DNA of 5,836 nt from Flavobacteriales bacterium. GTDB lineage: Bacteria > Bacteroidota > Bacteroidia > Flavobacteriales_D > Sanyastnellaceae. Position 1 is the stretch's first letter, and the number at the start of each line of letters is the position of its first letter. Positions 1 through 5,819 of this stretch are shown piece after piece. The translations under genes were made by a program, and so were the position numbers. The notes below the pieces were generated by a model that searched no databases, had not been told where the DNA came from, and saw nothing but the letters and a program-made list of their open reading frames with translations. The DNA is taken from NCBI GenBank assembly GCA_947464885.1, contig CANHYZ010000151.1:1-5836 (forward strand), read 5' to 3'.

Positions 1-9
1 ACCATTGAA

Positions 10-2475
10 TTATTGGTCAAAATTAGTGGAATCCGCAGGAATAAATTCGTCCGTCTCCTTCGGCAAACCAACCGGAACAGGGATGCCGCTTTCCGATTCA
101 GGATCACCCTCGCCAAATAAACTATCGAACTCATCCAACCCCACCGGTCCGGCAGGCACACCGCCTATGCGATTGGTACAACCCTTCGGCATTTCGAAGT
201 CGCCCTTGGATATGTCCAAATTGCCGTCGGCATAGACTTTCTTCATGAAATACCCGTAAATCGGTAGGCCCGTGTTCGCGCCCTGTCCAAGCGCCGTGCT
301 GGAGAATCGCACGGTTGGATCCTGCGCTCCAACCCATACACCCGTCACCAAGTCAGGCGTTAACCCTATAAACCAACCATCGGTATTGTTTTGCGTCGTG
401 CCTGTTTTACCTGCCGTCGGATACGTGATGCCGCCATAGGGTTTACCCGGATTGCGCAAGCGCACACCCGTTCCGCTTCCGCAACTTCCCGTCACCACAG
501 CCTTCATCATCGTCAACAGATCATAAGCAGCGCACGGATCAATCGCCTGTTCAATCTCCGGCTCCGGCTCGTAAATCGGTGTGCCGTTTTTGTCTTCAAT
601 GCGCAGAATGAACGTAGGCTTGATGTAAACACCCTGATTGGCAAAGGTGCTCAGTGCGCCCACCATCTGGTAAAGCGGCACATTGGCTGCTCCGAGCGCG
701 ATTGGACCCACAGGATCAAGATGCGCTGTAATACCAAGCCTGCGGGCCAACTTGATGATGTTGTCGATACCATACTGCTGCGCCAATCGCGCCGCCACAG
801 TATTCACCGAGTTGGCCAGCGCACATTGCATCGTATACGAACCATAGCCCGTGCCGCTGTTTTGCGGACACCAGCTTCCCCAGCAGAAGCGCGAACCATC
901 CACTTGATCCGTCGGATTCTTACCCATGCGCAGCGCAGTTGCATACACCAACGGCTTGAAGGTAGAACCCACCTGGCGAGCAGATTGATACACATTATCA
1001 AACTTGAAATTCTTGAAATCAATACCGCCTACCCAAGCCTTGATGTGACCGCTGTGCGGATCTACCGACATCATGCTCGCATGCAAAATCGCTTTGTTGT
1101 ACTTGATGCTGTCGAGTGGCGAAAGCGTGGTGTCTTTTGGCCCCGTAGGCGTATACACCTTCATGGCCACCGGTGCATTCATGATGCGATCGATTTCCTT
1201 TTGATCGGGTACCGGCCATTGATGTCCGCAACCATCCTTGCTTTCGCGGCAATGAAATACCTCTTTGCCCTCGACCTTCTCTTTGGCGATGTAAAACGCA
1301 GGGCGCTCGCAATCCGGACATAGCTTTCCATTCAAAATCATATGACGCTCGCTGGATTCAATCGCGCGTTTCATGATGGATTCGCGGTCTTCCTTTCGAA
1401 TACCGTTGTAGAAGGGATAATTCTCCTTCTTGCGTCGAGCTACATCCTTGAAAAATGCTGTCTGCAATTCCTTGCGCAAATGTTCGTGAACGGCCCACTC
1501 CGCGTACTCCTGCATGCGCGAATCAATCGTAGTGTAAATCTTCAACCCATCACGGTAGACATCGTACGGCTGTCCATCTGCCTTCGCATACTTCAGCTGT
1601 CCCTTGCTGTCCTTTTCCGTCAAAATATCTTCCAGTTTGGAACGCAACACCTCACGGAAATAAGGCGCCAAGCCCTCATCATGGCTCATGCGCTGGTAGT
1701 CGAGGCCCAAAGGCAATACCCGCAGCGAATCGTACACCTCTTGGGTGAGATAATCATACTTGACCATTTGATTCAAAACCACCTCGCGGCGCTTGGCCAC
1801 CAGTGAATCACGCTTGAGTGGGTTGAACAGCGAGCTGTTCTTCAGCATGCCCACCAACATCGCCGATTGCTCTACATTGAGGGCATCGGGAGTCGTATTG
1901 AAGTAAATGTGAGCCGCTGACTTGATCCCCACTGCTTGATTTAAAAAGTCATATTGATTGAGGTACAGGGCAATGATTTCATCCTTGGTGTACAGGCGCT
2001 CGATCTGACAGGCGATAATCCACTCGCGAATCTTCTGAAAGCCGCGCTTCACGATGGACACGTTTTGATACTCCTTGGTAAACTGCATTTTTGCGAGCTG
2101 CTGCGTAATGGTGGAAGCTCCACCGTCTTGCCCGGCCGAAAACACTGCCCTAAACAATCCCCAATAATCCACCCCGCTGTGCTCGCGGAAACGAACGTCT
2201 TCCGTCGATAACAGGGCATTCACCAAATGCGGCGGCAACTCACTGAACTTCGCATCGCTGCGGTTTTCCTTGTAATAGGCTCCCAACGTCTTGTTGTCAA
2301 CCGACAACACCTGTGAAGCTAGGCTGACCTTCGGATTGGCCAACAATTCCACATCCGGTAAGCCGCTGAGCATCGCCGTTGCCAAAATCAACAGTACGGC
2401 CAACACAGGCGTCATAGCGATAATCCATAGCAGCCTTGCCCTGCCTTTAAAATTATTTCCTGCCTTTTTTGCCAT
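10..2475 (-). CDS. Class A penicillin-binding protein (PBP1A type), bifunctional peptidoglycan glycosyltransferase/transpeptidase
   Basis: This enzyme polymerises lipid II into glycan strands and cross-links the stem peptides at the periplasmic face of the inner membrane. Residues are numbered from the ATG at 2475 (821 aa). A short basic N-terminus is followed by one membrane anchor at about 15-36. The GT51 domain covers about 60-235, with STEDVRFREHSG at 90-101 (catalytic Glu92), GGASTITQQLAK at 118-129 and KDEIIALYLNQ at 164-174. The transpeptidase covers about 455-735, with STFK (nucleophile Ser504, Lys507), SVN at 556-558 and KTGT at 690-693. All catalytic motifs are intact and the length is normal for the family. 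Between the domains lies an unusual CxxC...C...C insert at 386-418. The acidic tail after about 760 is probably disordered. An in-frame TTG at 2493 would add six residues, but it overlaps a promoter-like box, so I prefer the ATG. Stop TAA is at 10-12. Family assignment is near certain; which PBP1 paralogue it is cannot be told. Confidence 0.96.
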   Translation of the reverse strand: MAKKAGNNFKGRARLLWIIAMTPVLAVLLILATAMLSGLPDVELLANPKVSLASQVLSVDNKTLGAYYKENRSDAKFSELPPHLVNALLSTEDVRFREHSGVDYWGLFRAVFSAGQDGGASTITQQLAKMQFTKEYQNVSIVKRGFQKIREWIIACQIERLYTKDEIIALYLNQYDFLNQAVGIKSAAHIYFNTTPDALNVEQSAMLVGMLKNSSLFNPLKRDSLVAKRREVVLNQMVKYDYLTQEVYDSLRVLPLGLDYQRMSHDEGLAPYFREVLRSKLEDILTEKDSKGQLKYAKADGQPYDVYRDGLKIYTTIDSRMQEYAEWAVHEHLRKELQTAFFKDVARRKKENYPFYNGIRKEDRESIMKRAIESSERHMILNGKLCPDCERPAFYIAKEKVEGKEVFHCRESKDGCGHQWPVPDQKEIDRIMNAPVAMKVYTPTGPKDTTLSPLDSIKYNKAILHASMMSVDPHSGHIKAWVGGIDFKNFKFDNVYQSARQVGSTFKPLVYATALRMGKNPTDQVDGSRFCWGSWCPQNSGTGYGSYTMQCALANSVNTVAARLAQQYGIDNIIKLARRLGITAHLDPVGPIALGAANVPLYQMVGALSTFANQGVYIKPTFILRIEDKNGTPIYEPEPEIEQAIDPCAAYDLLTMMKAVVTGSCGSGTGVRLRNPGKPYGGITYPTAGKTGTTQNNTDGWFIGLTPDLVTGVWVGAQDPTVRFSSTALGQGANTGLPIYGYFMKKVYADGNLDISKGDFEMPKGCTNRIGGVPAGPVGLDEFDSLFGEGDPESESGIPVPVGLPKETDEFIPADSTNFDQ
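1222..1320 (-). other. Zinc-ribbon-like four-cysteine insert in the PBP linker
   Basis: Residues 386-418 (ATG numbering) carry CPDC (C386, C389), then 19 residues, C409, then 6 residues, C416 followed by G-H418. Two Cys pairs at this spacing are the usual sign of a zinc ribbon or rubredoxin-like knuckle. The segment lies in the linker between the glycosyltransferase and transpeptidase domains, which in the PBP1A proteins I know has no such cysteines. Metal binding is inference; two disulfides would be a reasonable alternative in the oxidising periplasm. Confidence 0.55.
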
Positions 2476-2490
2476 AGTGCTTGTAACTTC

Positions 2491-2498
2491 CAAAATTA
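2491..2498 (-). promoter_or_regulatory. Promoter-like -7 box TAATTTTG upstream of the PBP gene
   Basis: Read on the minus strand, TAATTTTG matches the Bacteroidota -7 consensus TAnnTTTG exactly and ends 15 bases before the ATG at 2475. No clear TTG -33 element lies at the expected distance; the nearest candidate is a run of six T at 2511-2516, only 12 bases upstream. If the box is real, transcription starts only a few bases before the ATG, and the alternative TTG start at 2493 lies inside the promoter and could not be used. A chance match is possible. Confidence 0.33.
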
Positions 2499-2612
2499 CC
2501 GATTAGGCCGAAAAAACGCCTGCATCGGCTGAATGTTGCACACAATAGCTCGTTAGCAATTCAAGGGTGAATCGAAGAAAAAAGATTCCGTGCAACTGTT
2601 CGGGTCTTTGAG

Positions 2613-2641
2613 TTGTTGAACGTATTACAGCTATTCATTTG
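2613..2641 (+). promoter_or_regulatory. Weak Bacteroidota-type promoter candidate for the secreted repeat protein
   Basis: TTG at 2613-2615 (a second TTG follows at 2616-2618) is followed after 18 bases by TTCATTTG at 2634-2641, seven of eight matches to TAnnTTTG. The spacing suits the phylum's primary sigma factor. The box ends 17 bases before the ATG at 2659, so the leader would be short. No purine-rich Shine-Dalgarno sequence is visible; only an A-run at 2647-2650 precedes the start, which is common in this phylum. Confidence 0.28.
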
Positions 2642-2658
2642 CACCGAAAATTTCAATC

Positions 2659-2715
2659 ATGAAAAAAATCACAGCCCTACTCCTGATTGCGTTCAGCGCG
2701 ACGATTTCTTTTGGA
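2659..2715 (+). other. Sec signal peptide of the repeat protein
   Basis: Residues 1-19 have a Lys-Lys n-region (MKK), a hydrophobic core (ITALLLIAF) and a small-residue c-region ending SFG. Cleavage is predicted before Gln20, an arrangement often seen in Bacteroidota secreted proteins. There is no lipobox cysteine near the cleavage site, so it is not a lipoprotein. This fits T9SS cargo, which crosses the inner membrane by Sec. Confidence 0.85.
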
Positions 2716-5700
2716 CAAACCATATGGGGATGTACCGATCCGACCGCCAACAATTACGACCCATTGGCTACAGGCGACAATGGTTCGTGCTGCTATGAAG
2801 GGGTTTGGTATGTGGTAAACGCAAGTGAAGCCTGCTACATCTCGTTTTACAACGACCAACTCGGCTTCCTGGCTGCAGTTGAATACCCATCTCAAACAGG
2901 AGTGTGTATTCCCGATGTGTGCACCTCTGTGAACGTTCAGAACTACATGGGCATTGGAGCTTTCACTTGGTCAGTTTCAGACAACCAGGGGAATATTGTT
3001 TTACAAGGTCAAAACACCGATAACTTCTATGATTACGGCATCATCACCAGCTCCAACGGAGTGCCCGGTTGTTTGGATCCTCAAGCATGTAACTACGATG
3101 CTCAGGCCAACTGCTATGATTTCAGCTCCTGCGATTACAGCTGCTGGGGCTGCACCGATTCGCAAGCCTTTAATTTCGACCCGGCCGCTACGATCGATGA
3201 TGGTTCTTGCTGCTCAGCAACCAACTACCTCACAGGCACGGTATCAGGAACGACAGATGATCTTGGAATACTTTGGTACTTAACCGCCCTGGATGGAAGT
3301 TACAGTTACAGCATGCTCAACGGCACTGCGATGTGCGTGCCCGATGGTTGCTATTTCATAAGCATCTACTCCCCTGTTTATCAAGGAACCGCTCAGTTCA
3401 CCTTTACCAACGGAAACGGTGAGGTTGTTTTCAGCCAAACCATTGAAACACCCTACCCTATCACCTTTACCATGGGCGACGGAACTCCCGGCTGCGGCGA
3501 CCCGGCGGCTTGTAACTACGCGCCGACGGCATCATGCCTCACCTATTCACTCTGCACCTACGATTGCTATGGATGCACCAATCCGCAAGCAGCCAACTAC
3601 GACTCTACGGCCACCTTAGATAACGGTTCTTGCTGCACGCAATCCTACACCCTTTCGGGCACAGGCGAATTCCAATACAGCGTACGTAATTACCAAACGG
3701 CCCTTTCCGCCGGTGGTGTATTCCCGGGATCCACCGGATTCTGCCTTCCTGATGGCTGTTTCTACCTCGACCTTTGGAGCCTTACCAGTGAAAACTTTGA
3801 ATGGACCTTAACCGATGCCACAGGCCAAGTGATTGCTTCGGGTGCAAACAGCTACTATTACTCAGCGCAAAGCTTCGCTAACAATGCCACGACCGGTTGT
3901 CTCGACTATTACGCATGCAACTACGATGCTACCGCCACCTGCTCCGACTATTCCATGTGTGACTATGACTGCTACGGTTGCACCGACCCTGCGGCTTCAA
4001 ACTTCGATCCGGATGCCACACTTAACAGCAACACATGTTGCTACGCTTCGTACTACGAAGTAGAGCTTTCTGCTCCGGGCTCCTGGTATGCATACTCCAC
4101 CGACGGCTCTGCAGGAGGCTCAGGTCATTATCCTGAAAACACCGGCTTTTGCTTCGACGAAGGCTGTCTCACCTTCACGGCCTATCCCGACGACTACTCG
4201 GTTACCAACTTCAACGCCACCATCTCGCTAGATAACACTGTAATCACAAGTGGCAGCGTAAACCCGATGTTCGGCGGTGTTGAACTGACCCTTTCGGAAA
4301 ATCCGACGATTGGCTGTGGCGTCTATTACGCCTGCAATTACGATCCGACGGTCAATTGCCCGGACTACAACGTATGTGACTTCAGCTGCTATGGTTGCAC
4401 CAATGCTGCAGCTCCCAACTACAGTCCGAGTGCTACCATCGACGATGGAACCTGTTGCTTCAACGACTGGTATACATTGGAGTTCACCGCACCCGCGTAT
4501 TGGTCGGTCACCTCACTTACCGATTACTCGTACACATCGGGCAACTATCCTGATCAAAACGGATTCTGTATCACCGGCTCTTGCTTCCAGCTTTCTGCTT
4601 GGTCTTACGATGGTTCGGATGTAACCTACACCATCTTCGATGCCGCAGGAAACACCATCGATAGCGGAACCATCGGTTATTACGAATATGCCGTGACCAT
4701 CGCCTTTGACGGTGTGTCGTTGGGTTGCGCCGATCCTTCAGCGTGCAACTACGACTCCTCTGCGGAATGCATGGACTATTTGAATTGCGACTACAGCTGC
4801 CTCGGTTGTACCGATCCTTCAGCTCCAAACTTCGACCCAACAGCAACCCAAAACGACGGCTCATGCTGCTACAACAACTGGTACAGTATGAATGCGTCAG
4901 AAGAATTCTATTGGTATATCATCGATGCAAACTTCAACTACTTCGGTGGTATTTACCCGGCACAAAATGGATTTTGCTCAATCAATGACTGCTTCACTAT
5001 GCAAGTCTATTCACTGACAGGCAACCCGATTGAACTTGAAATCACCAATGAAAACGGTGCTGTCCTCTACTCGGGAACTGCAAATTCTACCAACTATTAC
5101 GAGCTGATTTCAATTAGTAATACAGCAGAAGTAGCTGGTTGTACAGATCCATCAGCTTGCAACTTCAACGCTGACGCCACCTGCGATGATGGTTCATGTA
5201 ATTTGTGCATCGGCTGCACCAACCCATCGGCCCTCAATTACGATGCTTGGGCGTGGTACGATGACGGAACGTGTATTTATGAAATGGTACCTCCGTTCAT
5301 GGGCATGACGATGTTGCCCGATGAGGTCAACAACCAGTTTTGGGTAAGCGTGGAAATGCTGGATGAAGGAAATGGAGCGCCATACGTATTGAGCACGAGC
5401 TATGATAGCCAAATGATGGTGATGACTCAACCCGGTCAATTCCTCGCGGGTCCATATCCTTGCGATGCAACCATTAATTTCACCCTGAATAGCTTGGAAG
5501 CCGGCATGATGGAGTACATGACCGCATCCATGGAAGGTGCTTGTGCCGTCGCACAATCCGTGATCGAAATGACACCGTCATTCTCGCTTTATCCGAACCC
5601 ATCGAACGACCGCGTGACGATTGCCGGTTGGGATACACAAGCCGATGTGACCATCACGGATGTGAGCGGACGTATCGTACGCGAAGAGCGTTTGCTCAAC

Positions 5701-5799
5701 AATCAACTGGAAACAGCGTCACTCACCGATGGCGTATACATCATCAGCCTGAAGCAAGGAGAACGATCAGCCAGCATGCGTCTGATTGTTCAACATTGA
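2659..5799 (+). CDS. Secreted Cys-rich, acidic six-repeat surface protein with T9SS type A sorting domain
   Basis: This 1046-residue protein is probably displayed on or released from the cell surface; its function is unknown to me. In order: Sec signal peptide at 1-19; six tandem units (24-851), each with an A motif (GCTDPxAxNYDPxAT...DGSCC), a beta-rich module of about 86-92 residues with a CxxxxC pair, and a B motif (GCxDPxACNYD...C...C..C); a seventh A motif at 852-873; a Met-rich beta-type domain at about 874-974; and a T9SS sorting domain at 975-1046. GCTDP repeats of this kind are common in large secreted Bacteroidota proteins. About 65 Cys suggest extensive disulfide bonding. From residue 4 to 984 there is no Lys, one Arg (343) and one His (490), against roughly 105 Asp and Glu. 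No catalytic motif is visible, so adhesin, stalk or matrix roles are more likely than an enzyme; that is inference. The ATG at 2659 directly precedes a textbook signal peptide. The gene stands alone, divergent from the PBP gene. Confidence 0.93.
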   Translation: MKKITALLLIAFSATISFGQTIWGCTDPTANNYDPLATGDNGSCCYEGVWYVVNASEACYISFYNDQLGFLAAVEYPSQTGVCIPDVCTSVNVQNYMGIGAFTWSVSDNQGNIVLQGQNTDNFYDYGIITSSNGVPGCLDPQACNYDAQANCYDFSSCDYSCWGCTDSQAFNFDPAATIDDGSCCSATNYLTGTVSGTTDDLGILWYLTALDGSYSYSMLNGTAMCVPDGCYFISIYSPVYQGTAQFTFTNGNGEVVFSQTIETPYPITFTMGDGTPGCGDPAACNYAPTASCLTYSLCTYDCYGCTNPQAANYDSTATLDNGSCCTQSYTLSGTGEFQYSVRNYQTALSAGGVFPGSTGFCLPDGCFYLDLWSLTSENFEWTLTDATGQVIASGANSYYYSAQSFANNATTGCLDYYACNYDATATCSDYSMCDYDCYGCTDPAASNFDPDATLNSNTCCYASYYEVELSAPGSWYAYSTDGSAGGSGHYPENTGFCFDEGCLTFTAYPDDYSVTNFNATISLDNTVITSGSVNPMFGGVELTLSENPTIGCGVYYACNYDPTVNCPDYNVCDFSCYGCTNAAAPNYSPSATIDDGTCCFNDWYTLEFTAPAYWSVTSLTDYSYTSGNYPDQNGFCITGSCFQLSAWSYDGSDVTYTIFDAAGNTIDSGTIGYYEYAVTIAFDGVSLGCADPSACNYDSSAECMDYLNCDYSCLGCTDPSAPNFDPTATQNDGSCCYNNWYSMNASEEFYWYIIDANFNYFGGIYPAQNGFCSINDCFTMQVYSLTGNPIELEITNENGAVLYSGTANSTNYYELISISNTAEVAGCTDPSACNFNADATCDDGSCNLCIGCTNPSALNYDAWAWYDDGTCIYEMVPPFMGMTMLPDEVNNQFWVSVEMLDEGNGAPYVLSTSYDSQMMVMTQPGQFLAGPYPCDATINFTLNSLEAGMMEYMTASMEGACAVAQSVIEMTPSFSLYPNPSNDRVTIAGWDTQADVTITDVSGRIVREERLLNNQLETASLTDGVYIISLKQGERSASMRLIVQH
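2728..3147 (+). repeat. Repeat unit 1 (A1-beta1-B1), residues 24-163
   Basis: A1 is at 24-45 (C25, C44, C45), beta1 at 46-136 with the C83/C88 pair, and B1 at 137-163 with five Cys (138, 144, 152, 158, 162). It carries one extra cysteine, C59, that the other units lack, giving 11 instead of 10. A1 begins only four residues after the predicted signal cleavage site, so the array starts at the mature N-terminus. Confidence 0.88.
3148..3570 (+). repeat. Repeat unit 2 (A2-beta2-B2), residues 164-304
   Basis: A2 is at 164-185 and keeps the acidic IDDGSCC end. Beta2 is at 186-277 with CVPDGC (C226, C231), and B2 is at 278-304. At 141 residues it is the longest unit. B2 departs from the other B motifs in having Thr300 where most have Asp (CTYDC rather than CDYxC). 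Confidence 0.88.
3571..3975 (+). repeat. Repeat unit 3 (A3-beta3-B3), residues 305-439
   Basis: A3 is at 305-326, beta3 at 327-412 with CLPDGC (C362, C367), and B3 at 413-439. At 135 residues it is the shortest unit. It contains R343, the only Arg or Lys in the whole passenger. B3 has LDYYAC where most B motifs have xDPxAC; B4 shares the YYAC change. Confidence 0.88.
3976..4392 (+). repeat. Repeat unit 4 (A4-beta4-B4), residues 440-578
   Basis: A4 is at 440-461. Its end reads LNSNTCC, so the acidic DDGS turn seen in other A motifs is lost while the vicinal cysteines stay. Beta4 is at 462-551 with CFDEGC (C498, C503) and holds the only passenger His (490). B4 at 552-578 reads GCGVYYACNYD, without the usual Asp-Pro. 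Confidence 0.88.
4393..4803 (+). repeat. Repeat unit 5 (A5-beta5-B5), residues 579-715
   Basis: A5 is at 579-600 (NYSP replaces NYDP, IDDGTCC kept). Beta5 is at 601-688 with CITGSC (C637, C642), where the PDG between the cysteines is lost. B5 at 689-715 is a full five-Cys B motif starting GCADPSACNYD. Confidence 0.88.
4804..5211 (+). repeat. Repeat unit 6 (A6-beta6-B6), residues 716-851
   Basis: A6 is at 716-737, beta6 at 738-826 with CSINDC (C773, C778), and B6 at 827-851. B6 is two residues shorter than the other B motifs and reads ATCDDGSCNLC instead of the DYxxCDYxC ending. It therefore still shows the DDGSC end of an A motif, linking the two motif types. Confidence 0.87.
5212..5277 (+). 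repeat. Terminal half-unit A7, residues 852-873
   Basis: A7 starts GCTNPSALNYD and ends DDGTCI. It is the only A motif without the second cysteine of the CC pair, and no beta module or B motif follows. It appears to cap the array before the C-terminal domains. Confidence 0.85.
5278..5580 (+). other. Met-rich beta-type domain between repeats and sorting signal, residues 874-974
   Basis: About 100 residues with alternating hydrophobic strands and the stretch GPYPCDATINFTL, which resembles the GPF(P)xGTxVxxTL strand of Ig/FN3-like modules common just before T9SS sorting domains. C935 and C962 could form its single disulfide. It has 13 methionines, far more than the repeats. The fold call is inference from pattern only. 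Confidence 0.5.
5581..5796 (+). other. T9SS type A C-terminal sorting domain, residues 975-1046
   Basis: The domain shows the usual landmarks: FSLYPNPSNDRVTI at the start, the TDVSGRIV strand, LTDGVYIISL and a basic-hydrophobic end RLIVQH. In known systems this domain guides cargo through the type IX translocon in the outer membrane; it is then removed and the cargo is anchored or released. It is markedly more basic than the passenger: R985, R1005, R1008, R1011, K1032, R1036 and R1041 lie here, against one Arg in the preceding 960 or so residues. Confidence 0.92.
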
Positions 5800-5819
5800 T
5801 TTAGATAAATTGAAAAATG

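Noticed and set aside
391..1323. 310-residue open frame on the plus strand opposite the PBP gene
   Set aside because: It is fully antisense to conserved, motif-bearing PBP coding sequence. Its product is rich in Arg, His and Ile with no recognisable domain, typical of a shadow frame over a moderately GC-rich gene.
1342..1806. 154-residue plus-strand open frame with hydrophobic stretches
   Set aside because: Antisense to the PBP gene; the hydrophobic runs are the complement of charged codons in that gene, and no start signal precedes it.
2476..2493. Six-residue N-terminal extension of the PBP from a TTG codon
   Set aside because: A rare start codon overlapping a promoter-like box; the ATG at 2475 gives a normal basic N-terminus before the membrane anchor.
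2728..2793. A motif as a classical EF-hand or thrombospondin type 3 calcium site
   Set aside because: The DPxAxNYDP...DDGS pattern is acidic and loop-like, but it lacks the fixed DxDxDG spacing of those families; calcium binding remains only a possibility.
2613..2798. Short plus-strand frame overlapping the start of the repeat-protein gene
   Set aside because: It runs out of frame through the signal peptide and first repeat, and its own start (TTG) falls in the promoter candidate.
2728..5277. Regular spacing considered as a CRISPR array or recent DNA repeat
   Set aside because: The period of about 410 bases, the open reading frame and the protein-level rather than nucleotide-level conservation show protein modules, not CRISPR repeats.
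10..5799. The two genes as a functional pair or novel system
   Set aside because: They are divergent with separate starts, and their products work in different compartments; no shared motif or partner links them beyond adjacency.
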